Shown here one piece after another: positions 1 through 9,739 of a stretch of 64,000 nt of DNA. A program made the position numbers and the translations under genes. The notes under the pieces were generated by a model that saw only the letters and a list, made by a program, of their open reading frames with translations, ran no database searches and was not told where the DNA came from. The stretch comes from Marsupella aquatica (lineage: Eukaryota > Marchantiophyta). Position 1 is the first letter of the stretch; each line of letters opens with the position of its first letter. Location: the NCBI GenBank assembly GCA_973895155.1, contig OZ316893.1, positions 21,886,001 through 21,950,000 of the forward strand, given 5' to 3'.

Positions 1-250
1 TGGTGATCGCTTCCCCACTACAGTGATAATCTGGCGATGAATTGGTCGATCGAAGCGTCCTTCCATCATGGTTCGTTTGTTGACTTGAGTTCGCGCCGAG
101 TATATTCAAATCGTTTTCAGTCCTTTCCTCTCGAGCATACGACCCACCAACGGGGTGTCTGGTTCCATTTTGACGATTGGTTTGCTTTGCCAATACCTGG
201 TGTCTCCATAATCTAAGAGTCTTTGGAGGTGAGTGGCCGAGCTTGAAAAG
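1..250. other. Upstream region of the ankyrin-PGG gene
   Basis: No coding sequence is supported here. The reading frame of the next gene is open back to a GTG at 233, but the first ATG in that frame is at 251. A splice-donor-like GGTGAGT lies at about 228-234, so part of this stretch may be a 5' untranslated exon followed by an intron start. No TATA box was identified. Confidence 0.4.
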
Positions 251-3200
251 ATGAGTCGACTCGGAATGTTTGGTCGTTCACGAAACCCCTCCTCACCGAG
301 CATTTACCGTGGCAAAGACAGAGACTTCTCTAGGAATTCAGGGCAAACGGAGCTTTGGTACAAGGCACTTGTCGGCGAAAATTGCGTCCAAATCAAGGAT
401 CTCTTAGACCGAGACCCTGGGCTCTTGAAAGAAGGATGGAACAAGGACCTTAGTCCGCACACAGAGGGATGGATCATATTGGAGGATCACTACCATCACT
501 CTGCGGGACCGATAGAGCGCAGTGGCGGCAGGCCATGGAAGGGACGCACAGCGTTGCATGTGGCCGCAAGGCGAGGCTGTTTTGACCTCGTGAAGCAAAT
601 TATCGACATGTTCGACGACGAAGGGATCATGCTCGCAGCTCCGAATCGCCCGGGTGTGGTCGATGCGCAGAGGTCCAAGAACTCCGGGGATAGTACACTT
701 ATGAGCCTACTGGATGAGCTCGACGGCCTCTATCACATGGACGCGCTTGCCATGGCAGTGATAAATGGCAGCCCAGCTATTGTTGAAATCCTGGTGTTGG
801 CCAAAGCCAAGAAACATAAAGAGTTCGTTGTCAAACCAATTGAAAGTCACAGTGAGCAGCTCCGAAAGATAACGGCGGATTTGTGGCAGGAGCGGGGGCA
901 GGAGTCGACTGAACTGTCAGATTTACTCACAAATCTGTATAATGCTCATATTGACTTCAACTTTCTACCTTGGGAAGAGTATTTCTTTCACTTCACCTTC
1001 GATTTCTCGCGTTTCTCGTACATAATTCCAGACTTTCACGGGTCAGTGGAGAAGGCTAGAAGCGTTGTAAGAAAAATCCAGCAGGACATACTAAAGAAAG
1101 CGTCAGACAACTCTGAACTTCTGCGCTACATCTTCCGACTTCAAGATGGACAGGGCAGAACTCCGTTGCACGTGGCAATTGAAGCAGACTGTAACACTGC
1201 GGAATACTTTATCAAAGATTTAATGAAAGATGTCCCCGCAGAACACTCCCGCTACTGTCTGAATGTGCCTGACGGAGCGAAGAGGACGCCTTTGTATAGG
1301 GCAGCTGCTTTGGGCCACGAATCTATAGTCAGGGCTCTACTTGAGGATGGTAGGGTGGATCTCAACGCAACATTCGAAGTAAGTTCAACCGAGGAGTACC
1401 CGGGCCTTGATCATGTCCAGCTATCAGAGATAAATGGTTTCCAGAAAATATTCGAGACTCCCTCTCATGTAGCAACGGAGGTAACTGACTACAGATCGAC
1501 AGCTCTCCATATTGCCATGGTTCATGGATTTGAAGATATTGCCCTCGCCCTTCTTGAAACGAAAACTATAGAACCCCCTATAGACTTGGAGAAGGAATGT
1601 CGGCGCGGGTATAAGAAAGCGTCCTCATCTGGGAGCTCGAGGAACCCGACGAAAAGCGCAGGCAGTCAGCATAGAGATGCGGGCTCAGGCTCTCCTTCGA
1701 AGGAATTCCCAGTTGGGATGGATCCGAAGAACCGCGACCCCGAAAGTCCGCATGGGGATGATCCGGTATGCTGTTTTCCGAAGAAGTCCTCAACTGGGGG
1801 AAACAATTGTAAGTTCCTCGGAATGGGTGGGTTGGGTGCTTTGGGACTTATCAACCTCGCCATATTCACAAAATGCGACCGTGTTTTGCAACGCTTACTG
1901 CAAGAAGAGGTACGACATCTATCCCAAATCATCTGGGACAAATTGCTCTCTCGTCAATTTGGAGGCATCCGTATTAGCTCTCCACCTACTAGGCCAATTC
2001 AAAGCGACTCTCTCTGCTTGTTACTCAGGCTCAGATTATTTCCTTTTGTAGGAAATTGGGCGTTTATAAAGATAAACGTACTCTTACCAAACTTAATATC
2101 TGTAGTTACTAGTTACAGTAGCTAGCTAAGGCCTCACTGTTTAGATCGTCAATTTTGGCGACAGTAGCTGAAATATCTGTGGTATGTTTTGTCCCAGAAA
2201 TTGTGGAAACCAGCGCTTGAAGCGAGTCGCGAAAAGATCAAAAATTTCAAAAATAATTGTTCCTGGAAAGATTTTTTCTGTGGAATCGTAGGGTCTATCG
2301 CTGTTCCAGGATTTAAGTCCATCAGCACAGCCAGAGAGGTTCTTAAATATGATGACACGGGCATGCGAGGCCTCCATGTGGCTGCTGCATTAGGGAATCC
2401 TATGTTTATGAAGGTGTTCCTTGATAACGACTTCAATCCGTTGGAATTAGATGATTTCGGCAATACAGGTTTGCATCATGCTGTTGGTGGAGGAACGATC
2501 CCACTTTCTATCCATTTGCTAGATTTTGTGGGCTGCAAGCATCTTCTTCATGATCCTCTACAAAGGAAACGACTAGAGGTAGAAGATGTCCAGACTGATT
2601 GGCGGATGAGAAGATCAATGTTGAGGAAAGAGAGAAAGGTCCACGCAAGCCCAGCGGAAAGCCTCCACACAGGGATCAGTACAGATCATATTACCCGAAG
2701 AGCTTTTGGCCATAGACAAGGCTGTGTCCAAACCATGTTACAAGCAGGAGTTGATGTCTGCAAAAAGAACAAGGCTGGGGAGATTTCTTCTCCCGGACTC
2801 GATGCAGATGAGAGTTTTGTAAGCTGGTGGTACGAAAAGATTGCAAGTGAAACTTCAGAGGACCGAACCAATTTGAATGGAGCAACCAACGCCATCTCGA
2901 TCACGGCAGCCTTGATAGCAACGGCCTCGTACTTGGGACCGCTCACACCTCCTCTTGGAGTTGACCCGCAGTCTGATCGGTTGCAAGTGACGAATTTCGG
3001 TGTGAGGGTTTTCATCACTTGCGACACTTTGGCCTTTTATTTGGCCATTGCTGCGATCATATTCGCTTTGCTGCCAGCGCTACCTGTACAGCGGGAGTCC
3101 ATATTTGATGAACTTCGTCGCTCACGAAGGACTGTCGCCGTAGCAGCCATCTGTTTGATGGGATCAACAGTGGCTGTGATCGGCGCTTTTGCTGCGGCAT

Positions 3201-3352
3201 CTCTTGCTGTCACGCCGGATCCGGAGTCGTTGAGATACGCAGGTCTCACGTTAACGACGGCTATCTTGGGCGGAGTGGTCTGCTATGTGGCGATCGTCTC
3301 CTTTTGTATTCGTTTCCTTCAATACGTCGTTAGTCTTGTAAACAGTGGGTGA
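251..3352 (+). CDS. Ankyrin-repeat protein with C-terminal PGG-type membrane domain (ACD6/ITN1-like)
   Basis: Two exons are proposed, 251-1909 and 2198-3352, giving 937 residues. The 288-bp intron begins GTACGA and ends TCCCAG, and both sites are phase 0. Ankyrin-type segments are visible near residues 97-120 (RTALHVAARRG), 163-186, 300-325 (GRTPLHVAIEA), 343-371 (RTPLYRAAALGHESIV), 413-438 (STALHIAMVHG) and 609-665 (GLHVAAALGNP, then TGLHHAVGGG). From about residue 780 there is a PGG-like domain: an Asn-Gly-Ala-Thr-Asn stretch runs into ITAALIATASYLGPLTPP, followed by three further hydrophobic segments, about four membrane spans in all. Plant members of this family act at membranes in defence, salt response or salicylate signalling; the role here is inferred. 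The literal Pro-Gly-Gly is not conserved. A Ser/Gly-rich linker lies near residues 455-500. The ATG at 251 is the first in frame. The upstream structure of the transcript is unknown. Confidence 0.85.
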
Positions 3353-4383
3353 TGTATCGCTCAAAGATCAACCCATTCGCATTAATTCAACCCAAAAATA
3401 TCAAAGGCTTGACTACTTGAAGTTAGAATGTAATGAGCCACCGGTAGCAATTTCGTAATCCACCGTTTAGAGCAGAATGCAGATCGAAATTGGAACTATT
3501 GTAGAATTCTAGAATTGAGTGCTCGGAAATCTATGCTTCCAAGTTGTATATAGGATGACTATTAGGGCTACTCTTACATATCAGAGGTCATGCAAGGAAA
3601 CCTAGCAGGCAGTTCAGTATAACAATTTCCAATGTTGTTGAACGTTATCCCTCTGATCAATGACGCACGCTTCTCTTTCAGTGTCGCGATTATTTTGACA
3701 CTGAATGGTTTGCTGAAACATTCGTACAACCCTGAGACCTCTGTAAATCAAAACAGAGTTTCGATCTCGTTCCTGTATTCGTTGCGCATACATCAGTCTC
3801 CATGTGGCCCCATAGCCATTTGTGGATAAATGATGAGTGAATATACTTGACTAGAGGGCTACTCTGTTTCTTTCAGCTCTCACTACGGCCACATACAGTA
3901 GGCAAATTTCCAGCTTGTGACAGAATTTTGCTGCATCCAAATTAGGTAGAGAGATTACCGAATCGCCTTCCTAAGCCTTTGCACTTCCTGGAAAATGTTC
4001 ATGTAAGAATTCGATGGTCTAAACATCCAATCGTCCAATGAAGCTCCAACAAAAAAAATGATGATGAATGAAGTACACGACCATGGTATTCTGTCTGTCT
4101 TCAAGTGGGAACGAAATTTGATTCCCAAAACTCCATTCCAATCATCAGATCAACATTGTAAGCAGCAGTCAAGATTGGGTGGAACATACAAAAAAAGTCT
4201 GTCCTAACCCCTTCAAGCAAAACAAAATAGCATCTATGGCTTTCTCACCAAAATTGCCCTGTTTCGCCAGAAACAAGAAATGAGACTACCAATCACTGTT
4301 TCTCGTTCAGCTAATTGAGACAGTCGGTGGATCTCGTGACCAGGGGAGTTGTCCTTCTTAGATGCATATCCTTGCTGTACAAT
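3353..4383. other. Intergenic, between two convergent genes
   Basis: This stretch holds the 3' flanks of the ankyrin gene (+) and the hydrolase gene (-). A 65-codon open frame at 3632-3829 has no recognisable features. I see no RNA gene, repeat or coding signal otherwise. Confidence 0.5.
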
Positions 4384-5730
4384 CTAATCTATTAATTCCC
4401 CAGCTGCCCGCCTCAGCATCTTCACTGCCCAATCCTCCTGGCTCAAAAAAGGGAAGTGTCCAGCGTCGACCCTCTCTATGACGTCAATCGCATGCGTCCC
4501 AGACTCTTTCGCTGCCTTAATCCACATTTCAGTGATTTCAAGACCGAAAGCCTGATCCTTCTCACAGAGCACATAAGTCGTCGGGATGTACCTCCATGCT
4601 GAATAAGTCGTCTTGCTCCAGAAAACGCCTAGACTTTGCGGTTGGAGAATAGATAACCAGTGAGCAGCAACATCGTCCGGGAGATCGTTGTAGAAGACCA
4701 TTCGAGCAGCCGCACGAGGTGTCACAGCAATCCCGACCTGAGGATCATCCAATAGGCGATGAAGAAAACACATAAGGGCTCCAAACAACTCCAAATCAAA
4801 GAGGAGGAAAAACTGCGATGGAGAAACTGAGGCGTGTTTCTCCGCCGTGCAAATTCACTGTTCTAGAGCTCAGTTTATATGTTGCTGACCTACAACCGTT
4901 ATGGACAAGATCTGACAGAACGCACTGGACAGTGTGCTAATGGAATATCAATTGAATATCTTTAGCTAAATGACTGGTCAGTGGAGGCAAAAACGAGAAG
5001 AAATGTGCCAAACATGTCCAACGCAAAGAGGATAAATCAACCTAAAACATCGTTTTGGATGACATGGGATCGAAAATAATGCAGAGTGCTTCAGGAAGTA
5101 TTAAATGGTTGAATTTGCCAGCGGTCTCAAGGGAATGGCTCCAAAAATCTCCAATGCAAGGAGGATGAAGCAATTGAGTGATGCTAAACTTTGTGGTGCT
5201 AAACTTTGATCTGGTGTTCGGCCTAAACCATCTCCTTCAATGAGATTGGGCAGAAAATGCTACAACGTGTTACAACAAGTAATAAACAAAGATTGCGGAG
5301 CTGTGACAAGGACCTCGAGATCGCATTCCATGAAGGGAGCCATGAACGATACATCGCCTCTCGGCCCCGCCTGAAATCCTTCCGGCACTATAGCAGCCGT
5401 GATGTAAACAAGCCTCACAACACCGCCTTTCAGGCCGTTTGCCTCTCGCCCCTTTTTCCCGAGACTCTCAAGAGCCTCTCCGCCAGGAATTCCGCTGTAA
5501 GAATGGAGCACGACGACGACATCCTTCTCTTGTTCCACGAGAGCTCTCACAGCATCTCTAATTGCCGCGACGTCTTTGGTAAAATCCTCTGTCGGGGGCT
5601 TTCCCCCGACGGACGGAAGGGGCACGGCGATGGAGTCGTAGTTGTGGGCAGAGAGACTGGACCGAACGCCATCGTAGACCTGGGGAAGATGGGAGCCACC
5701 GGGCACGAAGACAAAATTGGGCTTAGACAT
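4384..5730 (-). CDS. Alpha/beta hydrolase, fungal-type small single-domain family
   Basis: Two exons on the minus strand, 5730-5314 and 4737-4384, give 256 residues, the usual size for a single-domain alpha/beta hydrolase. The N-terminus reads NFVFVPGGSHLPQVYDGV (first strand and oxyanion loop). The nucleophile elbow is VVVVLHSYSG with Ser77; the usual Gly-His-Ser-Tyr-Gly-Gly is altered to Leu-His-Ser-Tyr-Ser-Gly. The acid is probably Asp200 (LCEKDQAF) and the catalytic His is His233 (DAGHFPF). The acceptor at 4738 is good (CTCAG) and phase 0. The donor after 5314 reads GTCCTT, a weak site, so the 576-bp gap might instead be an insertion disrupting the gene. The blocks around GVVRLVYI, PEGFQ, FYNDLP and LQPQSLGVFWS match what I know of ascomycete hydrolases better than plant methylesterases, which suggests transfer from a fungus. 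Substrate unknown. Confidence 0.78.
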
Positions 5731-6350
5731 GATGCACTCAATTAGAGATCTACTATAATGAATGTCAAGACCTTATTGTGAGGACAAGACCATAGTCTCA
5801 TCTACTAAAGCCAGAACTGTAATGAATGTCAAAACAATGAATGAATCAAACTTATACACAGAACGGTACCGTGAAGTTGTGAATCTCTTGAAGAAGTGGG
5901 ATGGTCAAACCGAGCTGATGGTCAAAACTAGATTTAGATGGCGGCCTCGGAAGCACAACAATGAGAGATATCAACAAGACGAGATCCGGAAATTGCTGGG
6001 CTCTCGTGTTACTGATAACCATTTCTTTTAGAGTTTAGTCAAAACTATAAAATGTAAACTACATATAGGTCATTATATAAATACTTTAGTCTGGCCTTCA
6101 TGGTAGTTCACAACTCATACAGCCTCAAGTAATTTGTTCATTGTTAAAAAAATCAAAAGAGTTTAATTTGCTTTGACTGGGCTTGAAAGGCCGAGTAAAT
6201 GTGGGTTAACTGCACATCCATGGGACATCTAGCAGCAAATTACTAAGGTTCACGGGCATCCATCCCAGAAATAAACGGTGGGGGATCTACTTTGGCATAA
6301 CCCTTAAGAGTGACATTAGCGATGAAAGACAACTTTACCAGATGCATACT
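5731..6350. other. Upstream flank of the hydrolase gene with a dispersed-repeat fragment
   Basis: The hydrolase promoter should lie here. The short open frame at 5762-6031 has no recognised domain. The block at about 6030-6170 resembles 59110-59290 in the same orientation (shared core CCTCAAGTAATTTG, then TCA and a run of A-rich sequence), so it belongs to the same repeat family as the element described from 6400 onward. Confidence 0.45.
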
Positions 6351-6871
6351 AGTTACATAGGCAAGTCTTGGAGGACATGGCTAGGGAGATCAGCAAGCTT
6401 CCTGCCTGCATCCTTTAGCCAGGTGTGAAGAGCAACGTTGACACCCCCTACTACCCTGTTGGTTTTTAAGAAACTAGAGCCCAGATGGACTACTATGTTG
6501 TCTCCAAATATCCCCATGGACTGTGACAAGAGACAAACCATTTTACACCTAATCACTAGAAAACCCAGCTGTGCCAAATAGATGATAAATCCTCTTATTA
6601 ATTGCTCACTTACATTTTTGTCAGGGTATGAACATTATGTGCACTTAAAACTCCAATTGAGAATGTGAATGGGTTGCGACTGAAGATGCACATTTAAAAT
6701 ATCTTGTAGCTCCGTGACAGCAAACTACGCGAAGCACTCATTGTAGCAAATGTAATGTCATATGAAAAATATGATTTCCAATAGCTCTGCATTGAAAAGT
6801 CAAACTGCTCTCCATATTAAGAGCAGCTCTCCCTGAAAAATATGATTCATTAACAATTAATACTCCCAAAA

Positions 6872-8167
6872 ATTAGTTCGTGGACCCATCATGCACACTA
6901 GAGATTTTGCCGAAAGCCACGCTGTACAAGGCAATGCATTGTGAGGCGCTGCAGTACACGCAATCTCCTCTCGTCAGCGTTTGTGTGCTCATTCCCACTC
7001 CACTCCTGCCCTGTTTCAAGCATGTAATGACTGAGTTTGAGCTTCTTCTGGTGGGGTAGAGAGACCGGCTGTCCCTTTTCCTAGCAAATTCTTGTCAGTG
7101 AATGGCAGTGTTACAGTGTCGAACGAAGATGAAATTTTTGAAGCAAACATAAATTTTGCAACTGTTGAGGCACTCAAGGAAGCATACATCAAGAGCACTT
7201 CAGAGTTTTCCCCAGTGGCTGAATCGACACAGATGGTCAAACTTCCATTGCCTTAACGAGTGTCGTGGATACCAATTCCACGATTGATACAAGCAATGAA
7301 AACCACTCTCCAGAAACGCCATTGAATGTTCTTAGCAAGGTATGCAACCTGACAAAACGAGAACTACTGAGAGATTGTGAAGCTAAGTCGTCAACTGCAT
7401 CTGCAGCTTCGGAGAACAAATCAGACCGTGACGATTCAATAGGAATTGTTTTCAAGGAGCAATTTTGGTTCACATTTCCAAGACCGTCATCTTTGCAAAT
7501 AGGCGCAGGCTGAGAGCACCAGGAGTTCCTCTCTATCCATTCCCGAATCAAAAGTCAGGCATAGGATTCAATCCTACCAACGAGCTGAATTAATTCGTTC
7601 TTCCCAAATGTCTAGTAAGTTCTGCAAAAACAATGCTTTCCAACGCAAACATCACATTCAAGTTCAGAAGGAAACTTACGACACAGCAATAACTTGCTTG
7701 ACGACAGCTCACGGTGGTGGTGATGGGGAGCCGTTTTGCAGTATCCCACGACAGACTCGTAGAACCTTTGTTGTCAATAAAAATCGAAGGTTTGAAATTA
7801 TTGCAAGCACCCTGGAATGTAATGGGCCACAAGATTTAATTAATTACTTATTATTATTGGTTGGGGAATTGAACCAGAAAGAGGGTGGGCAGTCGGTTCT
7901 TCGGAATTAAAAAAACAGTTACGAGTCTACTACTAATTCAACATTCTGTTACCTAGGGTAAATAAAACGGTTATTTTTCAAATAGTTTTACATCAAGGTT
8001 TACGGCATGGCGTCCTCAATTTTACCAAAATCATGCCACAGACACGAATGTTGAAGCAATTTTATTTTGTAAACCAATCCCTACCTGTTTGCAGCGCGTC
8101 TCAATGATGTGGCGCGTTGTGGAGTCTCGAATTTTGGAAGGGACCTCTAGTGGGGTCCGTAAATAAA
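6872..8167. mobile_element. Nested insertion with short terminal inverted repeats
   Basis: This 1.3-kb segment splits the older element. Its left end reads TTAGTTCGTGGACCC. Its right end, read in reverse complement, is TTATTTACGGACCCC, so the ends are imperfect inverted repeats. The same two end types flank 17919-18752. The last 175 bp or so (7990-8166) also resemble 18580-18752 and 9186-9352. The uninterrupted paralog at about 59700 gives the empty site, a run of A after CCCC. The target duplication is at most 2-3 bp and is obscured by that A run. A short duplication would suit a CACTA- or Harbinger-type element, but I see no transposase, so it is presumably non-autonomous. Confidence 0.6.
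7046..7513 (+). pseudogene. Coding-like gene fragments inside the nested transposon
   Basis: Two neighbouring stretches in different plus frames look like protein-coding sequence. The first, about 7062-7255, reads PFPSKFLSVNGSVTVSNEDE and onward to a stop at about 7255. The second, 7265-7513, continues TNSTIDTSNENHSPETPLNV and stops at 7513. A frame change of one base would join them. I do not recognise the protein. The more even base composition than the AT-rich flanks, and the position within a non-autonomous element, suggest a captured host gene fragment, but this is inference. Confidence 0.35.
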
Positions 8168-8610
8168 ATCTCAAGTAGCTATGTAGCAATACAATTAGTC
8201 AAAACATTCCTTATAACAATGGCAATGGTCTTTGAAAATAGAATTCCACAACAACACTCATGCAAATTAATTAATTTTAGCTTCTGCAATGGAAAATTTA
8301 CTACAATCCTAGTTAGAAGAGCAATGCTCTATAAAAAAAAGAAGATTTTGCAACAACATTCCCAGAGGTCACATAGTCATTTGGCAAAGTATCAATAACC
8401 TAGAAGCTCAAAAAAGTCTATGGAATATTTGTAATACATCTAAAGTATGAAAAATGGACTTATTTGGGCTTTAGATTTGTACCATAACCTACTTTGTGCA
8501 AATTGTTTCTTTGGTTTATGGGTCATTGTCTTTCTTTTTTCTCCACTTTTGAGTGGATTATAAACATAATTCCTTTTTGAAAAATAATGTCTACCCTAAA
8601 ATTTTCAGTT

Positions 8611-9185
8611 CCATGATCCTGACCAGCTTTTTTTTAGTGGCCGCAGAATTTTGCCAAATTCCACCTCCCAAAAAGCCTTTCCTCACTTTTGGCAAAAATT
8701 TGCTACTATTTTTCTATCTTATTAGCCAATGTTCCACCTAATCACAGGCCCCATTAGCCAGAGTCTAACGGTCAACCTTAAATCTAGGGAGATCTGATGG
8801 TCAGGAAAATCATTGAATAGGGAATCTTTTGAGCATCTTTGCCCTCCACACCAACTTAATTTTTAAGGGATTCTATTTTTAGCCAGTGTGCGATGTTGGC
8901 TTCTCTTAGGGAGGAGATTCTAGGAATATTTTCACCAGATTTTTCTGAACTAAATAATGATAGTCAGATATCCCTAGATTTAAGGAGGACCATTAGATTG
9001 TGACTAGTGGGGTCATGATTTGGTGAAAAATTGGTCAATGGTGTTAATGAAATCTGGCCAATATTAGCCTAAAGGGGCAGACATTTTTGGGGGAGATGGA
9101 ATTTGGCATAAAATGGCACTTAAAAAATAGGCGGCTTGACACAGTGTACATTCCCCACTCTGGCAAAAATGTAAAATCCTTAAAA
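8611..9185. other. AT-rich spacer, nothing recognised
   Basis: I see no gene, RNA or clear repeat. The sequence is degenerate AT-rich DNA, probably old transposon remains. Confidence 0.4.
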
Positions 9186-9352
9186 ACCAAAATTTACACT
9201 AAAATTGATACAAACACGAATGAAAACTGTAAGTTGATTCATAAAATTGATGAGTCTTGTTTATTGCGGTTATTGTTGATGTGGCACACTCTAGTGCGAG
9301 TAATTTTGGAAAGTACCTCTCATGGGTCAGTAAATAGGTCAGTAAATAGGCT
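9186..9352 (+). repeat. Third copy of the transposon right-end sequence
   Basis: This block matches 18602-18752 over about 150 bp (shared ACAAACACGAATGAAAACT, GATGAGTCTTGTTT, TTGTTGATGTGGCAC-like). It ends in a diverged form of the terminal motif, GGGTCAGTAAATAGG, which is itself duplicated. A matching left end was not found nearby. Confidence 0.65.
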
Positions 9353-9374
9353 GATTTTGACACTAGTTCCGGGC

Positions 9375-9512
9375 ACACTTTTTGGGCATGCCAAAAAAAC
9401 AGGGATGGGGCAGGTTTGAGACGCCCTAGGAGTCTCCCCTCTCCACTTTTTGGGCATGCCAAAAAAACAGGGATGGGGCAATTTTGAGACGCCCTAGGAG
9501 TCTCCCCTCCAC
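9375..9512 (+). repeat. 69-bp tandem duplication
   Basis: Two nearly identical 69-bp units begin at 9375 and 9444. Each contains CACTTTTTGGGCATGCC followed by a run of seven A, and ends in GAGACGCCCTAGGAGTCTCC. The unit carries two near-palindromes, TTTTTGGGCATGCCAAAAA and GGAGACT/AGTCTCC-like arms, so it could fold into hairpins. Confidence 0.9.
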
Positions 9513-9739
9513 TGTAGTTCACATCTACCCCAATTCCTCACACAGTTAAACCCCTACCTCCACGTCCTTCCTACCGTATATAGAACGGATACGGAGTAAT
9601 TTAATTAATTAATTTTAACGGTTCGCTAGATTGTTCTACGGTATTAATAACGTTTCGAATTTAGTGAATAACCAGACTACACGTGCCGTATAGCAGATCC
9701 TCACGCGCCGAGTTCATCTCATGAAAGGTCAGGTCTCTC

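Larger units (their letters stand above)
6400..8610 (-). mobile_element. Old dispersed element, interrupted copy (partner of 59290-60140)
   Basis: Read on the minus strand, three blocks match the plus strand at 59290-60140 in order: 6480-6577 with 60020-60120 (shared GTCACAGTCCATGGGGATA), 6586-6870 with about 59730-60000 (shared TGTAGCTCCGT, ATGCACATTTA) and 8168-8600 with 59300-59700 (shared TTAGTCAAAACATT, TTTGGGCTTTAGAT). The two copies differ by many substitutions and small indels, so both are old. Between the second and third blocks the left copy holds 1.3 kb that the right copy lacks. No transposase frame is evident. Element class is unknown. Confidence 0.7.

Noticed and set aside
5762-6031. 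89-codon open frame on the plus strand
   Set aside because: No domain or conserved pattern, overlaps the hydrolase upstream region and a dispersed repeat begins at its end.
6353-6577. Minus-strand frame of 74 codons that resembles the frame at 60031-60243
   Set aside because: The similarity is explained by the shared repeat element. The frames are short and not conserved as protein beyond the DNA match.
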